Shown here: positions 28,390 to 37,451 of the stretch, one piece after another
Numbering within the stretch: position 1 is the first letter of the stretch
Layout: each line of letters starts with the position of its first letter
Origin: an uncultured Corynebacterium sp.
Lineage (GTDB): Bacteria > Actinomycetota > Actinomycetes > Mycobacteriales > Mycobacteriaceae
NCBI GenBank assembly: GCA_943914355.1
Contig: CALUBS010000017.1
Location: forward strand, 1 to 44,586
Length of the DNA: 44,586 nt
Direction of reading: 5' to 3'
Translations under genes and position numbers: made by a program
Notes under the pieces: model-generated
The model's input: only the letters and a program-made list of their open reading frames with translations
The model's database searches: none
What the model was told of the DNA's origin: nothing

Positions 28390-30132
28390 ATGAAACGCGC
28401 CTTCAGCCGCGCTGCACTAATTTCTCTTGGCGTAGTCGCGGATCTCACGCCCGTCGTCCGCATGACCAGCCGACAAACGTTGCCGCCTCATATGTCGGCC
28501 GGAATTTTAGGCGCAGAGCTGGCCACGTGGGCCGCGGTATCCCCGTCCCTGCTGCCCCGCCCGTGGTGGGTAACGGCGGCAAATGTATCTATCGGGCAGG
28601 CCATCGGGCACCTCGGGGCGGCCTCGACGAGCTTTGTGCTCAACCGGCTGGGCAAACGCCCGCAAGACCGTTTGGGCCCGCAACACCGCCAAATCTTGCA
28701 CTTAGCTATTGGCGCCGGCACCGCCTTCAACGCGGCGCTCTCGCTGCGCAACCAGGAAAAGCAGGCGGGTCTGGTCAATAAGCAATTGGTTCGCGGTCCG
28801 GCTACCGCGGCCATCGGCCTAGCCGCCGGCACCGCCGGATACGGCGCCCTGCTCTTGGTAGGCGAGGCCGCACAACTAACCGTGACCAAGTTATCGCGTC
28901 AATTGGGTCGCTGGGTTCCAGCACTCGTGGCCTGGCCGGTCGTCACCGCAGGTCTAACCTTGGCCGCGGTGGGGCTATCGGACCGCGTGGTATTCCGTCG
29001 CTGGATCCGTTCGCTCTCCCACAAGGCACAGCGCTTAAACAAGCAAATCTTTCCCGGTACGTCGATGCCCTGGGAGCCGGAGCGCTCCGGCAGCCCATGG
29101 TCACTTGAACCTTGGTCCGCGCTGGGGCAACAAGGGCGGCGTTTTGTCTCTAACGGTCCGCGCGCCCGCGATATTCGCACCGTCACCGGCGCTCCCGCCA
29201 AAGAACCCATCCGCATTTATGCCGGCTATATCCCAGGGCGCTCCTTTGCCCAAGCGGCGAAGAAGGTGCGCTCAGAATTGCAGCGCACCGGTGCGCTGCG
29301 CCGGGATACCATCGTCATTCAGATGCCCGCGGGATCCGGGTGGATTAATAACTGGGGCGCGAGCTCCTATGAGTTTTTGACCGCCGGTGATTGCGTCACC
29401 GTCACCATGCAGTATTCCTACCTGCCCTCGGTTTTTGCCTACCTCGTGGATAAAAACGCGCCCAAGCGCGCCGCGGCCGAGCTCATTTCCGTGGTGCAAG
29501 AAGAAATTGACAAGCTCCCAGAAGAAGACCGCCCGCGTCTCTACCTTGCGGGAGAATCCCTGGGCGCCTACGCCATTATGGAAAACTTCCAGAACAAGGA
29601 AGAACTTCTCGCCGCCTGCAGCGGCGCGGTCTTTTCTGGCCCGCCGCGGATGACGCGCTTTACCCAGCGCCTGCGCCGCGATATCGGCTCGCTCGAGCGG
29701 CTCCCCGTCATCGATGGCGGACAACACGTCCGCTTTGTTGCCCACCCGGAGCACTCGCGCCGCGATGCCTTTGGCAACGATTTTTCCTCGAGCTGGCGCC
29801 GGCCCCGCGTGCTCATTGCCCAGCATGCCTCCGATGCCATCGTGTGGTGGGACCTAAACCTAATGTTCCGCCGCCCCACCTGGATGCATGAACCCCAACC
29901 GGAAACACTCCGGGCGGATACGCTCCGCCACCTGCGCTGGGCGCCGTTTATTACTTGGTGGCAGATTGGCCTAGACCAGATCAACTCCCTAAACGTCCCT
30001 GGTGGCCACGGGCATAACTATTTTCAGGAGATGCTCTGGTACTGGAACGAGGTCCTAGGCTCCCAATCGCGCCTGAACCTCACTCCAAAATTAGCCGGAA
30101 AAATCGCCGGATTTATCCGCCTCGACGCCTAA
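28390..30132 (+). CDS. Membrane-embedded alpha/beta hydrolase (Abhydrolase_9 type)
   Basis: This 580-residue protein has an N-terminal half with several membrane segments (up to about residue 210) and a C-terminal hydrolase with the nucleophile elbow AGESLGAY. This combination matches the paired Abhydrolase_9_N and Abhydrolase_9 domains of actinobacteria. It probably acts on lipid or envelope esters, but the substrate is unknown. Its stop overlaps the msrA stop by four bases. Confidence 0.85.
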   Translation: MKRAFSRAALISLGVVADLTPVVRMTSRQTLPPHMSAGILGAELATWAAVSPSLLPRPWWVTAANVSIGQAIGHLGAASTSFVLNRLGKRPQDRLGPQHRQILHLAIGAGTAFNAALSLRNQEKQAGLVNKQLVRGPATAAIGLAAGTAGYGALLLVGEAAQLTVTKLSRQLGRWVPALVAWPVVTAGLTLAAVGLSDRVVFRRWIRSLSHKAQRLNKQIFPGTSMPWEPERSGSPWSLEPWSALGQQGRRFVSNGPRARDIRTVTGAPAKEPIRIYAGYIPGRSFAQAAKKVRSELQRTGALRRDTIVIQMPAGSGWINNWGASSYEFLTAGDCVTVTMQYSYLPSVFAYLVDKNAPKRAAAELISVVQEEIDKLPEEDRPRLYLAGESLGAYAIMENFQNKEELLAACSGAVFSGPPRMTRFTQRLRRDIGSLERLPVIDGGQHVRFVAHPEHSRRDAFGNDFSSSWRRPRVLIAQHASDAIVWWDLNLMFRRPTWMHEPQPETLRADTLRHLRWAPFITWWQIGLDQINSLNVPGGHGHNYFQEMLWYWNEVLGSQSRLNLTPKLAGKIAGFIRLDA

Positions 30133-30776
30133 TCGCACTTCACACCAGTGCTGTGGTGCGGGCAGTACCCGTTCGGCACCTTGTGCAGGTACTGCTGGTG
30201 CTCGTCTTCGGCCAGGTAGTACTCGCCAGAGTCCGTATCAGCTAAGCGTTTTACTTCGGTCGTGGTTTCCCCAAAACCAAATTCTTTGAGCTTATCCGCG
30301 TAGCTATCCACGATTTTTTGGATCTCTTCCCGCTCTTCTTCGGTACGGGGATAAAACGCGGAACGGTACTGCGTGCCCACGTCATTTCCCTGGCGGAAGC
30401 CCTGCGTCGGATCGTGGGCTTCCAGGGCCTTCACCACGAGCTCGCGCAAGGAGATCTTCTCTGGGTCGTAGGTAACTTCCACGGTTTCTGCATGGTTTGT
30501 TTGCCCGCGGCAGACCTCATAATACGTGGGGTTCGGGGTGATGCCGCCGGCGTAGCCCACAGATGTGGACTCGACGCCATCGGTCTCCCAAAACATCTTT
30601 TCCGCACCCCAGAAACAGCCCAGGGCAATCAAAATCGATTTCTGGCCGTCCTTCCACGGGCCGGTAATTGGGGTATTCAGCACCGCGTGCGGGGCGGGGT
30701 CCAAGACCGGCTCGCTGCGGCCCGGCAAGGCATCTTCCGCCGCCACCATCTTCGGCTCTGGTTTAAACATCCACAT
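30129..30776 (-). CDS. msrA: Peptide methionine-S-sulfoxide reductase
   Basis: The 215-residue enzyme repairs oxidised methionine. It has GCFWGAE with the catalytic Cys54 and a C-terminal GYCPHHSTGVKCD with resolving cysteines. ATG 30776 is chosen because AAAGGAG lies eight to nine bases upstream; the open frame reaches 30824. It is divergent from sodA, pairing two oxidative-stress genes. Confidence 0.95.
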   Translation of the reverse strand: MWMFKPEPKMVAAEDALPGRSEPVLDPAPHAVLNTPITGPWKDGQKSILIALGCFWGAEKMFWETDGVESTSVGYAGGITPNPTYYEVCRGQTNHAETVEVTYDPEKISLRELVVKALEAHDPTQGFRQGNDVGTQYRSAFYPRTEEEREEIQKIVDSYADKLKEFGFGETTTEVKRLADTDSGEYYLAEDEHQQYLHKVPNGYCPHHSTGVKCD

Positions 30777-30939
30777 CAGGTAAAGCTCCTTTCTCCATTT
30801 CCCTAATAACGTTGTACTGGGCAAATAGATTCCCGGGCCACTAAATATTCGCTGTAATTGCAGATTTCAAATTAATCATGGCGAAATCTTTCGATCGTGC
30901 CTATCATCGGGACACGTACCCGAAGAAAGGATTACACAA

Positions 30940-31542
30940 ATGGCTGTTTACGAACTTCCTGACCTCCCATACGCATACGATGCACTGGAGCCACACATCT
31001 CCGCAGAGATTATGGAGCTCCACCACGACAAGCACCACGCAACCTACGTGAAGGGTGCTAACGCTGCCCTCGAGGCACTGGAAGAGGAGCGCAACGGCGA
31101 GGCTAACCCAGACCGTATCCGCGCCCTGTCCAAGAACTTGGCATTCAACTTGGGTGGCCACACCAACCACTCCATCTTCTGGAAGAACCTGTCCCCGAAC
31201 GGTGGCGGCCAGCCCACCGGCGAGCTGGCAGAGGCTATCGACCGCGACTTCGGTTCCTTCGAGAAGTTCCAGGCACACTTCGCTGGTGCCGCTACCTCCC
31301 TGCAGGGTTCCGGCTGGGCAGTGTTGGGTTACGACCACATCGCTGACCGCCTGATCATCGAGCAGCTCACCGACCAGCAGGGCAACGTTTCCGTTGACTT
31401 CACCCCGCTGCTCATGCTCGATATGTGGGAGCACGCTTACTACCTGCAGTACAAGAACGTGAAGGCTGACTATGTCAAGGCTGCTTGGAACGTCTTCAAC
31501 TGGGACGACGTTGCAGAGCGTTTCGCTGCAGCTAAGAAGTAA
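30940..31542 (+). CDS. sodA: Manganese/iron superoxide dismutase
   Basis: The 200-residue enzyme dismutates superoxide. Metal ligands are seen in [23 protein letters not shown] and [11 protein letters not shown] (the family signature). There is no signal peptide. GAAAGGA precedes ATG 30940. The strongly biased codon use, richer in preferred codons than its neighbours, implies high expression. A good terminator follows. Confidence 0.97.
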   Translation: MAVYELPDLPYAYDALEPHISAEIMELHHDKHHATYVKGANAALEALEEERNGEANPDRIRALSKNLAFNLGGHTNHSIFWKNLSPNGGGQPTGELAEAIDRDFGSFEKFQAHFAGAATSLQGSGWAVLGYDHIADRLIIEQLTDQQGNVSVDFTPLLMLDMWEHAYYLQYKNVKADYVKAAWNVFNWDDVAERFAAAKK

Positions 31543-31562
31543 CTTTTAACTTAGTTACTTTC

Positions 31563-31596
31563 TGCCGCCTTTCCTTACTGGAAGGGCGGCATTTTT
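31563..31596 (+). terminator. Rho-independent terminator of sodA
   Basis: TGCCGCCTTTCC (31563-31574) pairs with GGAAGGGCGGCA (31580-31591) with one G-U pair and a 5-base loop, followed by T residues. Confidence 0.9.
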
Positions 31597-31667
31597 ATGT
31601 TTGCGCTAACCCCATCAAGGGTGTGGCGCAATTTACACCGCCGCCTGTGAGGAGAATGCTGATATGC

Positions 31668-32819
31668 ATGACCAGAAACCGGCGCGCCACCATCGCCATG
31701 CTCCTTTTGGGCTTGGCGGTGTTTTCTAGCCTCTATACCACCCAAGCAATTTTGCCCACGTTGGTAACGGATATGGGCATCTCACACACTGAGGCGGCCA
31801 TGACCGTGTCGGCCGCCACCGGCGCGTTAGCCATCTGCGTGGTTCCGGCGTCCATCCTTTCTGAGCGCTATGGGCGCGGGCGCATCCTCCTCATTTCCGC
31901 CATCGCCGCCACCATCCTGGGCCTCGTGGTGCCCCTAGCCCAAGAAGGCTGGCAGCTCATTGCCCTGCGCGGGCTGCAGGGCGCGATGTTATCTGGTGCT
32001 CCGGCGACGGCCATGGCCTGGCTATCAGAAGAGCTCGAGGATCATGCTTTGCCTAAGGCGATGGGCCTTTATATTGCCGGTAATTCCGTGGGCGGGCTCA
32101 CCGGCCGCATTATTCCCGCTGGCTTGGTGGAGTTTTCCTCATGGCGCTGGGCGATGCTCGGCTCCGCCGTGGTCTCCCTGGCCTTTGCCATCACCTGCTG
32201 GCTCCTCCTGCCCGCCCAGCGGAATTTTCACCCCAAGCCAATTCATTTCCGCTCCGAGCTGAGCGCGGTCTTTGGGCACTGGGCAAATAAGGATCTTGCC
32301 ACACTATTTATCGTTGCCTTTTTATCCATGGGCACGTTCGTGTCCATGTATAACTTCCTCACCTTCCGCCTGACTGGGGATTTTGGCCTGTCGCCGGCGC
32401 TGGCTGGTTTTACCTTCCTGTTTTATCTCTCTGGCACGTGGTCCTCGGCTCGGGCGGGCACGCTGGTCGCGCGCATTGGGCACGGAAAAACGATGGTCGG
32501 TTCCGCCGCGCTCTTTACCGTGGGCATTATCCTCTGCGCCGGCAACCTGGCAATGACGCTTATTGGCATGGTGTGCCTGACCATCGGTTTCTTCGCGGTG
32601 CACTCCACCGCATCTGGCTGGGTGGGGCAACTGGCCACCCACGACCGCGCCGAGGCGTCCTCAATGTACGTTTTCTGCTATTACCTGGGCTCATCCATCG
32701 TGGGCGCCTTGGCAGGCGTGCTTTTCGATGCCCTCACCTGGCACCAATTCATCGCCTGCTTCGCCGCCTTCGCACTCGCTCTCACGGGGTTGACTTGGAC
32801 CAAGGTTAAATCCGACTAA
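31668..32819 (+). CDS. MFS transporter, drug/sugar efflux type
   Basis: The 383-residue protein has 12 predicted membrane segments. It has the AraJ/YnfM-like pattern: TTQAILPTLVTDMGISHTEA at the start of the first loop and SERYGRGR after segment 2. Such carriers export arabinose-like sugars, drugs or metabolites. ATG 31668 gives a sensible N-terminus, although AGGAGA is twelve bases away; an upstream GTG at 31623 is possible. Confidence 0.8.
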   Translation: MTRNRRATIAMLLLGLAVFSSLYTTQAILPTLVTDMGISHTEAAMTVSAATGALAICVVPASILSERYGRGRILLISAIAATILGLVVPLAQEGWQLIALRGLQGAMLSGAPATAMAWLSEELEDHALPKAMGLYIAGNSVGGLTGRIIPAGLVEFSSWRWAMLGSAVVSLAFAITCWLLLPAQRNFHPKPIHFRSELSAVFGHWANKDLATLFIVAFLSMGTFVSMYNFLTFRLTGDFGLSPALAGFTFLFYLSGTWSSARAGTLVARIGHGKTMVGSAALFTVGIILCAGNLAMTLIGMVCLTIGFFAVHSTASGWVGQLATHDRAEASSMYVFCYYLGSSIVGALAGVLFDALTWHQFIACFAAFALALTGLTWTKVKSD

Positions 32820-32829
32820 ACTCGGTTTT

Positions 32830-34128
32830 ATGCCTCAAGATAAGTGGTCGAGCCGCACCTGGCACCGCAAAGCCTCACGCCCCGTGTCCATCTGGATGAT
32901 GGTCTTCATCGTGGTGGGCGCAGCACACATTTTCGTGCCCAATTATCGCTGGGTACTAATCCACCTCTTCACGTTGGGCCTAGTCATCAACAGCATCCTG
33001 GTGTGGTCGCAGCACCTCACGGAAAAATTCGTGCAACAAAAACTGCCGGATTCCGCCCGCCCCAAACAGCTCGCGCGCATCTATATCCTCAATATCGGCA
33101 TCATCATCGCCGTCGCGGGCCAAATCCTCGTGCAATTCTGGGCTCACCACTGGATACTGACCCAGATCGGTGCCACGCTTATCGCGCTTACCGTTTTATG
33201 GCACGCGGTGGCCTTGTTTACCCAGTGGCGCTCCGCTAAGGATAAGCGCTTCCGCCCAGTTGTCGGCGCCTATGTACTATCCGCGCTGTGCCTGCCGGTA
33301 GGTGCAGTCTTCGGCGCAATCCTGGCCATTCACCCGGGCGATCCGCAGTTGCTCTTGGCCCATATCGCCGCCAATATCGGCGGTTTCATCGGCCTTGCCG
33401 CGGCAGGTTCGTTGACCATTCTCTTTCCCACCATCTGGCGCACGCAGGGCACCAATGAGCGCATGTCCTCCTCGTTCCTGCTACTTACCCTGGGCGTGGT
33501 GGCAACGACGATCGGCGCGTTCCTGAACTTCCCGCAGCTCGGGCTGATTATCTATTGCATCGGCTGGATCTTGAGCCTGCAGCAGTGGCTCGGCAATGTC
33601 ATCGACGTCGCCCGCGCACCGCGCGACCGCGTTAACTTTGCCTCCGTCTCGGTGCTGATGGCCGCGCTCTGGCTGGTGCTTTCCCTGACTTACTACACCA
33701 CGCAGCACTTCCTCGTGGCAGAACCAGGGCTTCCCACGCTCGGCCTCGTGGTGGGCTTTGCGGCGCAGCTGCTCATCGGAGTCATGAGTTATCTTCTTCC
33801 CACCACCATGGGCGGCGGCCCCGGCGCGGTCCGCGCAGGACTGCAAGAGCTGGATCGGTGGGGCCTATTGCGCGCCACATTCGTCAATGGCGGCCTGCTT
33901 ATCTGGATCGCCACGGATATCTCCGTGCTCAAGGTAGTGGCCTCGCTGTTATGCATCGGCTCTTTGGCGGTCTACCCCATATTCATCGCCCGCGCGGTCA
34001 AGGCCCAAAAGCAGGTGTTGATGAAAAAGGCAGAAGGTCCCGAGCCAAAAACCACCGCAGACTGGAACCAAATCTATATCGGTATTGGCATCCTGCTGTT
34101 CATATATGTCTTTATCGCCGCGCTCTAG
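32830..34128 (+). CDS. 12-TM membrane protein with conserved His, NnrS/oxidase-like
   Basis: The 432-residue protein has about 12 membrane segments. Several histidines sit near segment ends (GAAHIFVPNY, LIHLFTLG, WSQHL, LWHAVALF, LLAHIAANI, TTQHFL), reminiscent of NnrS or heme-copper oxidase-like proteins, in which His pairs bind heme or copper. The family match is loose and no function can be given. It starts 10 bases after the MFS gene and ends with a four-base overlap with the convergent nuclease gene. Confidence 0.6.
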   Translation: MPQDKWSSRTWHRKASRPVSIWMMVFIVVGAAHIFVPNYRWVLIHLFTLGLVINSILVWSQHLTEKFVQQKLPDSARPKQLARIYILNIGIIIAVAGQILVQFWAHHWILTQIGATLIALTVLWHAVALFTQWRSAKDKRFRPVVGAYVLSALCLPVGAVFGAILAIHPGDPQLLLAHIAANIGGFIGLAAAGSLTILFPTIWRTQGTNERMSSSFLLLTLGVVATTIGAFLNFPQLGLIIYCIGWILSLQQWLGNVIDVARAPRDRVNFASVSVLMAALWLVLSLTYYTTQHFLVAEPGLPTLGLVVGFAAQLLIGVMSYLLPTTMGGGPGAVRAGLQELDRWGLLRATFVNGGLLIWIATDISVLKVVASLLCIGSLAVYPIFIARAVKAQKQVLMKKAEGPEPKTTADWNQIYIGIGILLFIYVFIAAL

Positions 34129-35558
34129 AGCTCCGGGATTCCCGGCGCGCCGTCGCTCATCCACTCACGCACTATCCGGGTGGCGTGCACATCGCCGGCG
34201 TTATAGTCCAAGAGGCGCTGCCGGACGCTCATGTCGCCGGCCAGGGCCTCCCGGCGCGCGTTCACGGATTCCTCGCCATCAAAGTCCTCGTCCGGCCACC
34301 GGAATCCCGCCACTGGGGCCACCACTTTGAGCCCCAGCCCAAAGGGCCCCGCGAAGGATCTCTTCACGTAGGCAAACATATCCACCCACTCCGGGGAAGA
34401 GATAAAGTCTTCTACGTCCCGTTCATCTACCTCCCGGAAGCGCTGCGCGGAACGGCGCATCCAGTGGTTCTCGCCGTGGGCGGAATAGCAATAAGCGGCA
34501 AAGGTCTTGCCCTCCGCATGCGCTGTATCGCGCAACCGCATCAACCACCGCCAAAATTCGGCGAAGATCTCCGCCTCAGCGCGCCCGCCTAGCGGCTCCC
34601 AGGTCACGAAGGGGTGGTACTCGCCCTCGAACCACGCGCCCCACAGGTAAGCGCCCTGGTCCATGTAGGCTTCCATGTCCACATCCACCTCGACATCCGC
34701 GCGCGGCACCGCTGTATCCCCGCGGCGCAACAGCGTCTGACCGGAGCGCCACGCGGCCGCGAGGCGGGAGGGCTCGCCCGCATTGGCATCGATAAGCGCC
34801 TGCACCGTGGTAATGCCGCGCTCGCGAAAGGGGCGGGCGCGATCGCCCGGTAAGAAAAGGGAAATATCGTCCGCCGCCACCAGCTCTTGCTCGCACAGGG
34901 GCCAGAACCTACAACTCGCGCATTCCTTGACCCGCACCGGCGCGGTGGGAAGCGGCTTATCCCAAGCGCGCTGCACGTCAAACTTCGCCGTCTCCGTGAA
35001 AAAGGCCTGCTGGCGGTCCTGCCCGATGGCACCGCCGCGCCCAGAGTTCAGGCCCATGTCTTCCAAGGCCTGGGCGGCGAGCGCCAAACGATACCCATCG
35101 ACGGCATGGTGGCGGGACTTATACGGAACCTCCATAGGCTCGCTCAGCCCAAGGCGATGGGTGGGCACGGCAAGCGTGGTTTTCTTTGGGTTCTTGCGCG
35201 CGACGCGGTGGTTGCTCACAATAATGGGGATATAGGAGCTGCCCTCTCGGAGTAGCAATTCCACGTGTACTTTCCACTTTTCGGTGGCAAAGACCGCATT
35301 GGTGATGTGGGTATAGCCGGAGGCAATGGCCTCCAGCGTGGCCATGGCGCGTTCCCAATCATCGCCTTCTAGATCGATGCGCCGGAAACGGCCAGGGGCT
35401 TTGCGCGGGAATAATTCCATGACCGCGTCTACGGCGGCGCTGTGGCGTTCGGCCCTAGCGATCGAGGATCGGGTGCGCGGAATCTCCGGTTGGGCGCGCC
35501 GCTGCACCAAGCGATAGCGGCACCCAACGAGATCCGAAGCTACAACGACATCCTCCAC
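34125..35558 (-). CDS. TM0106-type RecB-like nuclease with iron-sulfur-type cysteines
   Basis: The 477-residue protein has an N-terminal RecB-like (Cas4-related) nuclease part. It has a conserved GCRYRL cysteine near the start and a CASCRFWPLC cluster at about residue 220, the cysteine arrangement expected for an iron-sulfur site. The C-terminal part looks like an RNase H-fold exonuclease (VDVDMEAYM, AAYCYSAHGENHW, YNAGDVHATR). Many relatives carry an added helicase; here it is absent. A DNA-repair or processing role is likely, with no direct evidence. The start is GTG 35558. Confidence 0.75.
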   Translation of the reverse strand: MEDVVVASDLVGCRYRLVQRRAQPEIPRTRSSIARAERHSAAVDAVMELFPRKAPGRFRRIDLEGDDWERAMATLEAIASGYTHITNAVFATEKWKVHVELLLREGSSYIPIIVSNHRVARKNPKKTTLAVPTHRLGLSEPMEVPYKSRHHAVDGYRLALAAQALEDMGLNSGRGGAIGQDRQQAFFTETAKFDVQRAWDKPLPTAPVRVKECASCRFWPLCEQELVAADDISLFLPGDRARPFRERGITTVQALIDANAGEPSRLAAAWRSGQTLLRRGDTAVPRADVEVDVDMEAYMDQGAYLWGAWFEGEYHPFVTWEPLGGRAEAEIFAEFWRWLMRLRDTAHAEGKTFAAYCYSAHGENHWMRRSAQRFREVDERDVEDFISSPEWVDMFAYVKRSFAGPFGLGLKVVAPVAGFRWPDEDFDGEESVNARREALAGDMSVRQRLLDYNAGDVHATRIVREWMSDGAPGIPEL

Positions 35559-35626
35559 ACCGGGTGAGCTTAATAGAACAGCAAGGTAATGTTGAATCCA
35601 GACTCGATCAAACGTAAGGGAAAATA

Positions 35627-36259
35627 ATGAGTATCCTCAAGAAATTGAAAAAGGCTCGCCAAGAAGCGCGTGCGCAGGCCAAGGCGGCAAAGGCGCGCGC
35701 CAAGGCTGAGGTAAAGGCCCAGTCGAAGGATCGTCGCCGCCAACAAAAGCTCCTTGCCAAGCAAGAAAAGCACCTTGTTAAGGCCGAAGAAAAGGGCCTC
35801 AAAAAGCGCCGGAAGCACGAACAAAAAATGGCGGAAAAAGAACTGGAAAAGTTGCGCGAGGGCCACTTTAATTCTGGCAAGGTCAAGCGCTATGCAGGCG
35901 CATTGCGCACCGCCGCCCCGCTGTTGCTTCCCCTCGTTTATCGCGCATTTGTGGGCCTTAAGTCCGAAAAAGAAAAGCGCAAGGCTCACAAGGCAGGCGT
36001 GAGTTCCGCGGAAATGGCCTCTTTTTCTGGCTATGGCGCCCCGCTCAAGGCCCGCACCGCCGGCATCCGTAATTCCCTCAAGGATGTAGATCTGCCCGCC
36101 GGCTTCAAGCGCGACGTGCGCGAGCGCCTCGAGGAGGTTGATTCCGCGATCGATAACGCCGAATTCATGACGGAGCAGCAGCGCCGCCGTGCACATAAGA
36201 CCATTAGCGGAGAGATCGATTCCGTTACTGCGGAGATTCAACAGCGCCTGGGCGCTTAA
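35627..36259 (+). CDS. DUF6474-family, Lys/Ala-rich coiled-coil protein
   Basis: The first 90 residues of this 210-residue protein are almost entirely Lys, Ala, Arg, Glu and Gln and should form a long charged helix. A short hydrophobic stretch (about 93-112, TAAPLLLPLVYRAFVGL) and a helical C-terminus follow. This matches the Mycobacteriales family DUF6474, of unknown function. AAGGGA precedes ATG 35627. Confidence 0.75.
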   Translation: MSILKKLKKARQEARAQAKAAKARAKAEVKAQSKDRRRQQKLLAKQEKHLVKAEEKGLKKRRKHEQKMAEKELEKLREGHFNSGKVKRYAGALRTAAPLLLPLVYRAFVGLKSEKEKRKAHKAGVSSAEMASFSGYGAPLKARTAGIRNSLKDVDLPAGFKRDVRERLEEVDSAIDNAEFMTEQQRRRAHKTISGEIDSVTAEIQQRLGA

Positions 36260-36280
36260 TTTCTCTTTTTCTTTCTACCA

Positions 36281-36322
36281 ATCGCCGTTCACCTTTCTTT
36301 AAGGTGGCGGCGATATTTTTTA
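36281..36322 (+). terminator. Terminator of the DUF6474 gene
   Basis: ATCGCCGTTCACCTT pairs, with a one-base bulge, with AAGGTGGCGGCGAT, followed by ATTTTTTA. Confidence 0.75.
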
Positions 36323-36459
36323 CGCGAGCGCCAATAAGTAAATTTTTATTGTCTATTAATTTCCACACTGGTAGAATTGAATTAAAGTTAATTCAGATTC
36401 CAAATGCCGGTATTAGGCAAACATATCGACGCAATAAACCATGAAACCATGGAGGTACT
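36323..36459 (+). promoter_or_regulatory. AT-rich control region of the lsr2 gene
   Basis: This is the most AT-rich stretch in the core part of the window. It contains a perfect dyad, GAATTAA-AG-TTAATTC (36379-36394), and ends with GGAGG four bases before the lsr2 start. Lsr2 proteins prefer AT-rich DNA, so autorepression is a natural reading. Confidence 0.5.
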
Positions 36460-36771
36460 ATGGCACGCCGCGAAATCACGCAATTTTATGATGACCTAGA
36501 TAATAAACTCATTGGTGAGGATGAATTAGAAGTAGTTCGCTTCAGCGTCAACGGACGTAGCTACCTCATGGATCTATCTCGCGACAATGCTCGCCGCTTC
36601 CACGAGGCAATCGCTCCCTTTGTCGAGGCCGCACATGCCGCCCCCGATGCCGAGTCCCCACAGGTCGATCCCCGCAAGGTCCGCGAATGGGCAAAAAAGC
36701 AGGGCCATGACGTAGCGCGCCGCGGCAAAATCCCCCAAGACATTATCGACGCCTACAACGCCGCCCACTAG
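36460..36771 (+). CDS. lsr2: Lsr2-type nucleoid-associated protein
   Basis: The 103-residue protein has the N-terminal oligomerisation domain ([20 protein letters not shown]) and a C-terminal DNA-binding domain ([20 protein letters not shown]). It should bridge and silence AT-rich, often foreign, DNA. The AT-hook-like RGR of mycobacterial Lsr2 is R88-G89-K90 here. The linker is shorter than in M. tuberculosis Lsr2 (112 residues). The stop lies four bases from that of convergent hrrA. Confidence 0.92.
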   Translation: MARREITQFYDDLDNKLIGEDELEVVRFSVNGRSYLMDLSRDNARRFHEAIAPFVEAAHAAPDAESPQVDPRKVREWAKKQGHDVARRGKIPQDIIDAYNAAH

Positions 36772-36775
36772 ACGT

Positions 36776-37414
36776 TCAAAGCACGCCCTGTTCCCTAGCG
36801 GCCGCCACCGCGGACGTGCGGGAGCGCACACCCAATTTGTCATAAATGTGCACCAGGTGGGACTTCACCGTGGCCTCAGAAAGCATGAGGTCGTGGCCAA
36901 TTTGCCGGTTCGAGGCCCCCGCCGCCACCAGTTGCAAAACCTCTAGCTCGCGCGGGGTCAGCGAGGTGCGGGGCGTGCGGACTCGGGTCATGAGGCGATC
37001 GGCCACGATGGGCGAGAGCGCCGAGTCCCCCTCCGCCGTCGAATGGACGGCATCCAAAAGCTCCTGCGGTGGAGCGTCTTTTAGGAGGTAGCCCACCGCG
37101 CCTGCTTCGATAGCGCCGAGGATATCCGCATCGGTGTCGTAATTGGTGATGACCAACACCTTGGGCGGCGTGCTCATGGAGGAACGAATCTGCGCGGTGG
37201 CTTCGACGCCACCCATAACGCGCGTTCCCTCCAGGCCCGCCCCGAAGCGCAGGTCCATGAGGATGACATCGATACCGCCTGCTTGTGCCGCAGACACAGC
37301 GGCCTCCGCCGTCGCTACCTCGCCCACGACGTCGATATCTTCGGCACCTTCAAGCACCGAACGCAGCCCCAGCCGCACAATCTCGTGGTCATCTGCCAAA
37401 AGGACCCGAATCAC
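36776..37414 (-). CDS. hrrA: Heme-responsive response regulator HrrA
   Basis: The 212-residue NarL/LuxR-type regulator has a receiver domain with the acidic pair in LLADDHE, the phospho-acceptor D54 in ILMDLRFG and the conserved Lys in YLLKDAP. The HTH is LTPRELEVLQLVAAGASNRQ through VHIYDKLGVRSRT. The sequence is very like HrrA of C. glutamicum, which controls heme and respiratory-chain genes. GTG 37414 is chosen because AGGAGGGA lies just upstream. It is transcribed with hrrS. Confidence 0.85.
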   Translation of the reverse strand: MIRVLLADDHEIVRLGLRSVLEGAEDIDVVGEVATAEAAVSAAQAGGIDVILMDLRFGAGLEGTRVMGGVEATAQIRSSMSTPPKVLVITNYDTDADILGAIEAGAVGYLLKDAPPQELLDAVHSTAEGDSALSPIVADRLMTRVRTPRTSLTPRELEVLQLVAAGASNRQIGHDLMLSEATVKSHLVHIYDKLGVRSRTSAVAAAREQGVL

Positions 37415-37451
37415 GACATCCCTCCTATCGATGTTTTTCTCAACCAAAAGT

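Noticed and set aside
34125..35558. Cas4 or a defence nuclease
   Set aside because: The length, the RNase H-like C-terminus and the housekeeping surroundings fit the TM0106-type family better; no CRISPR genes are present.
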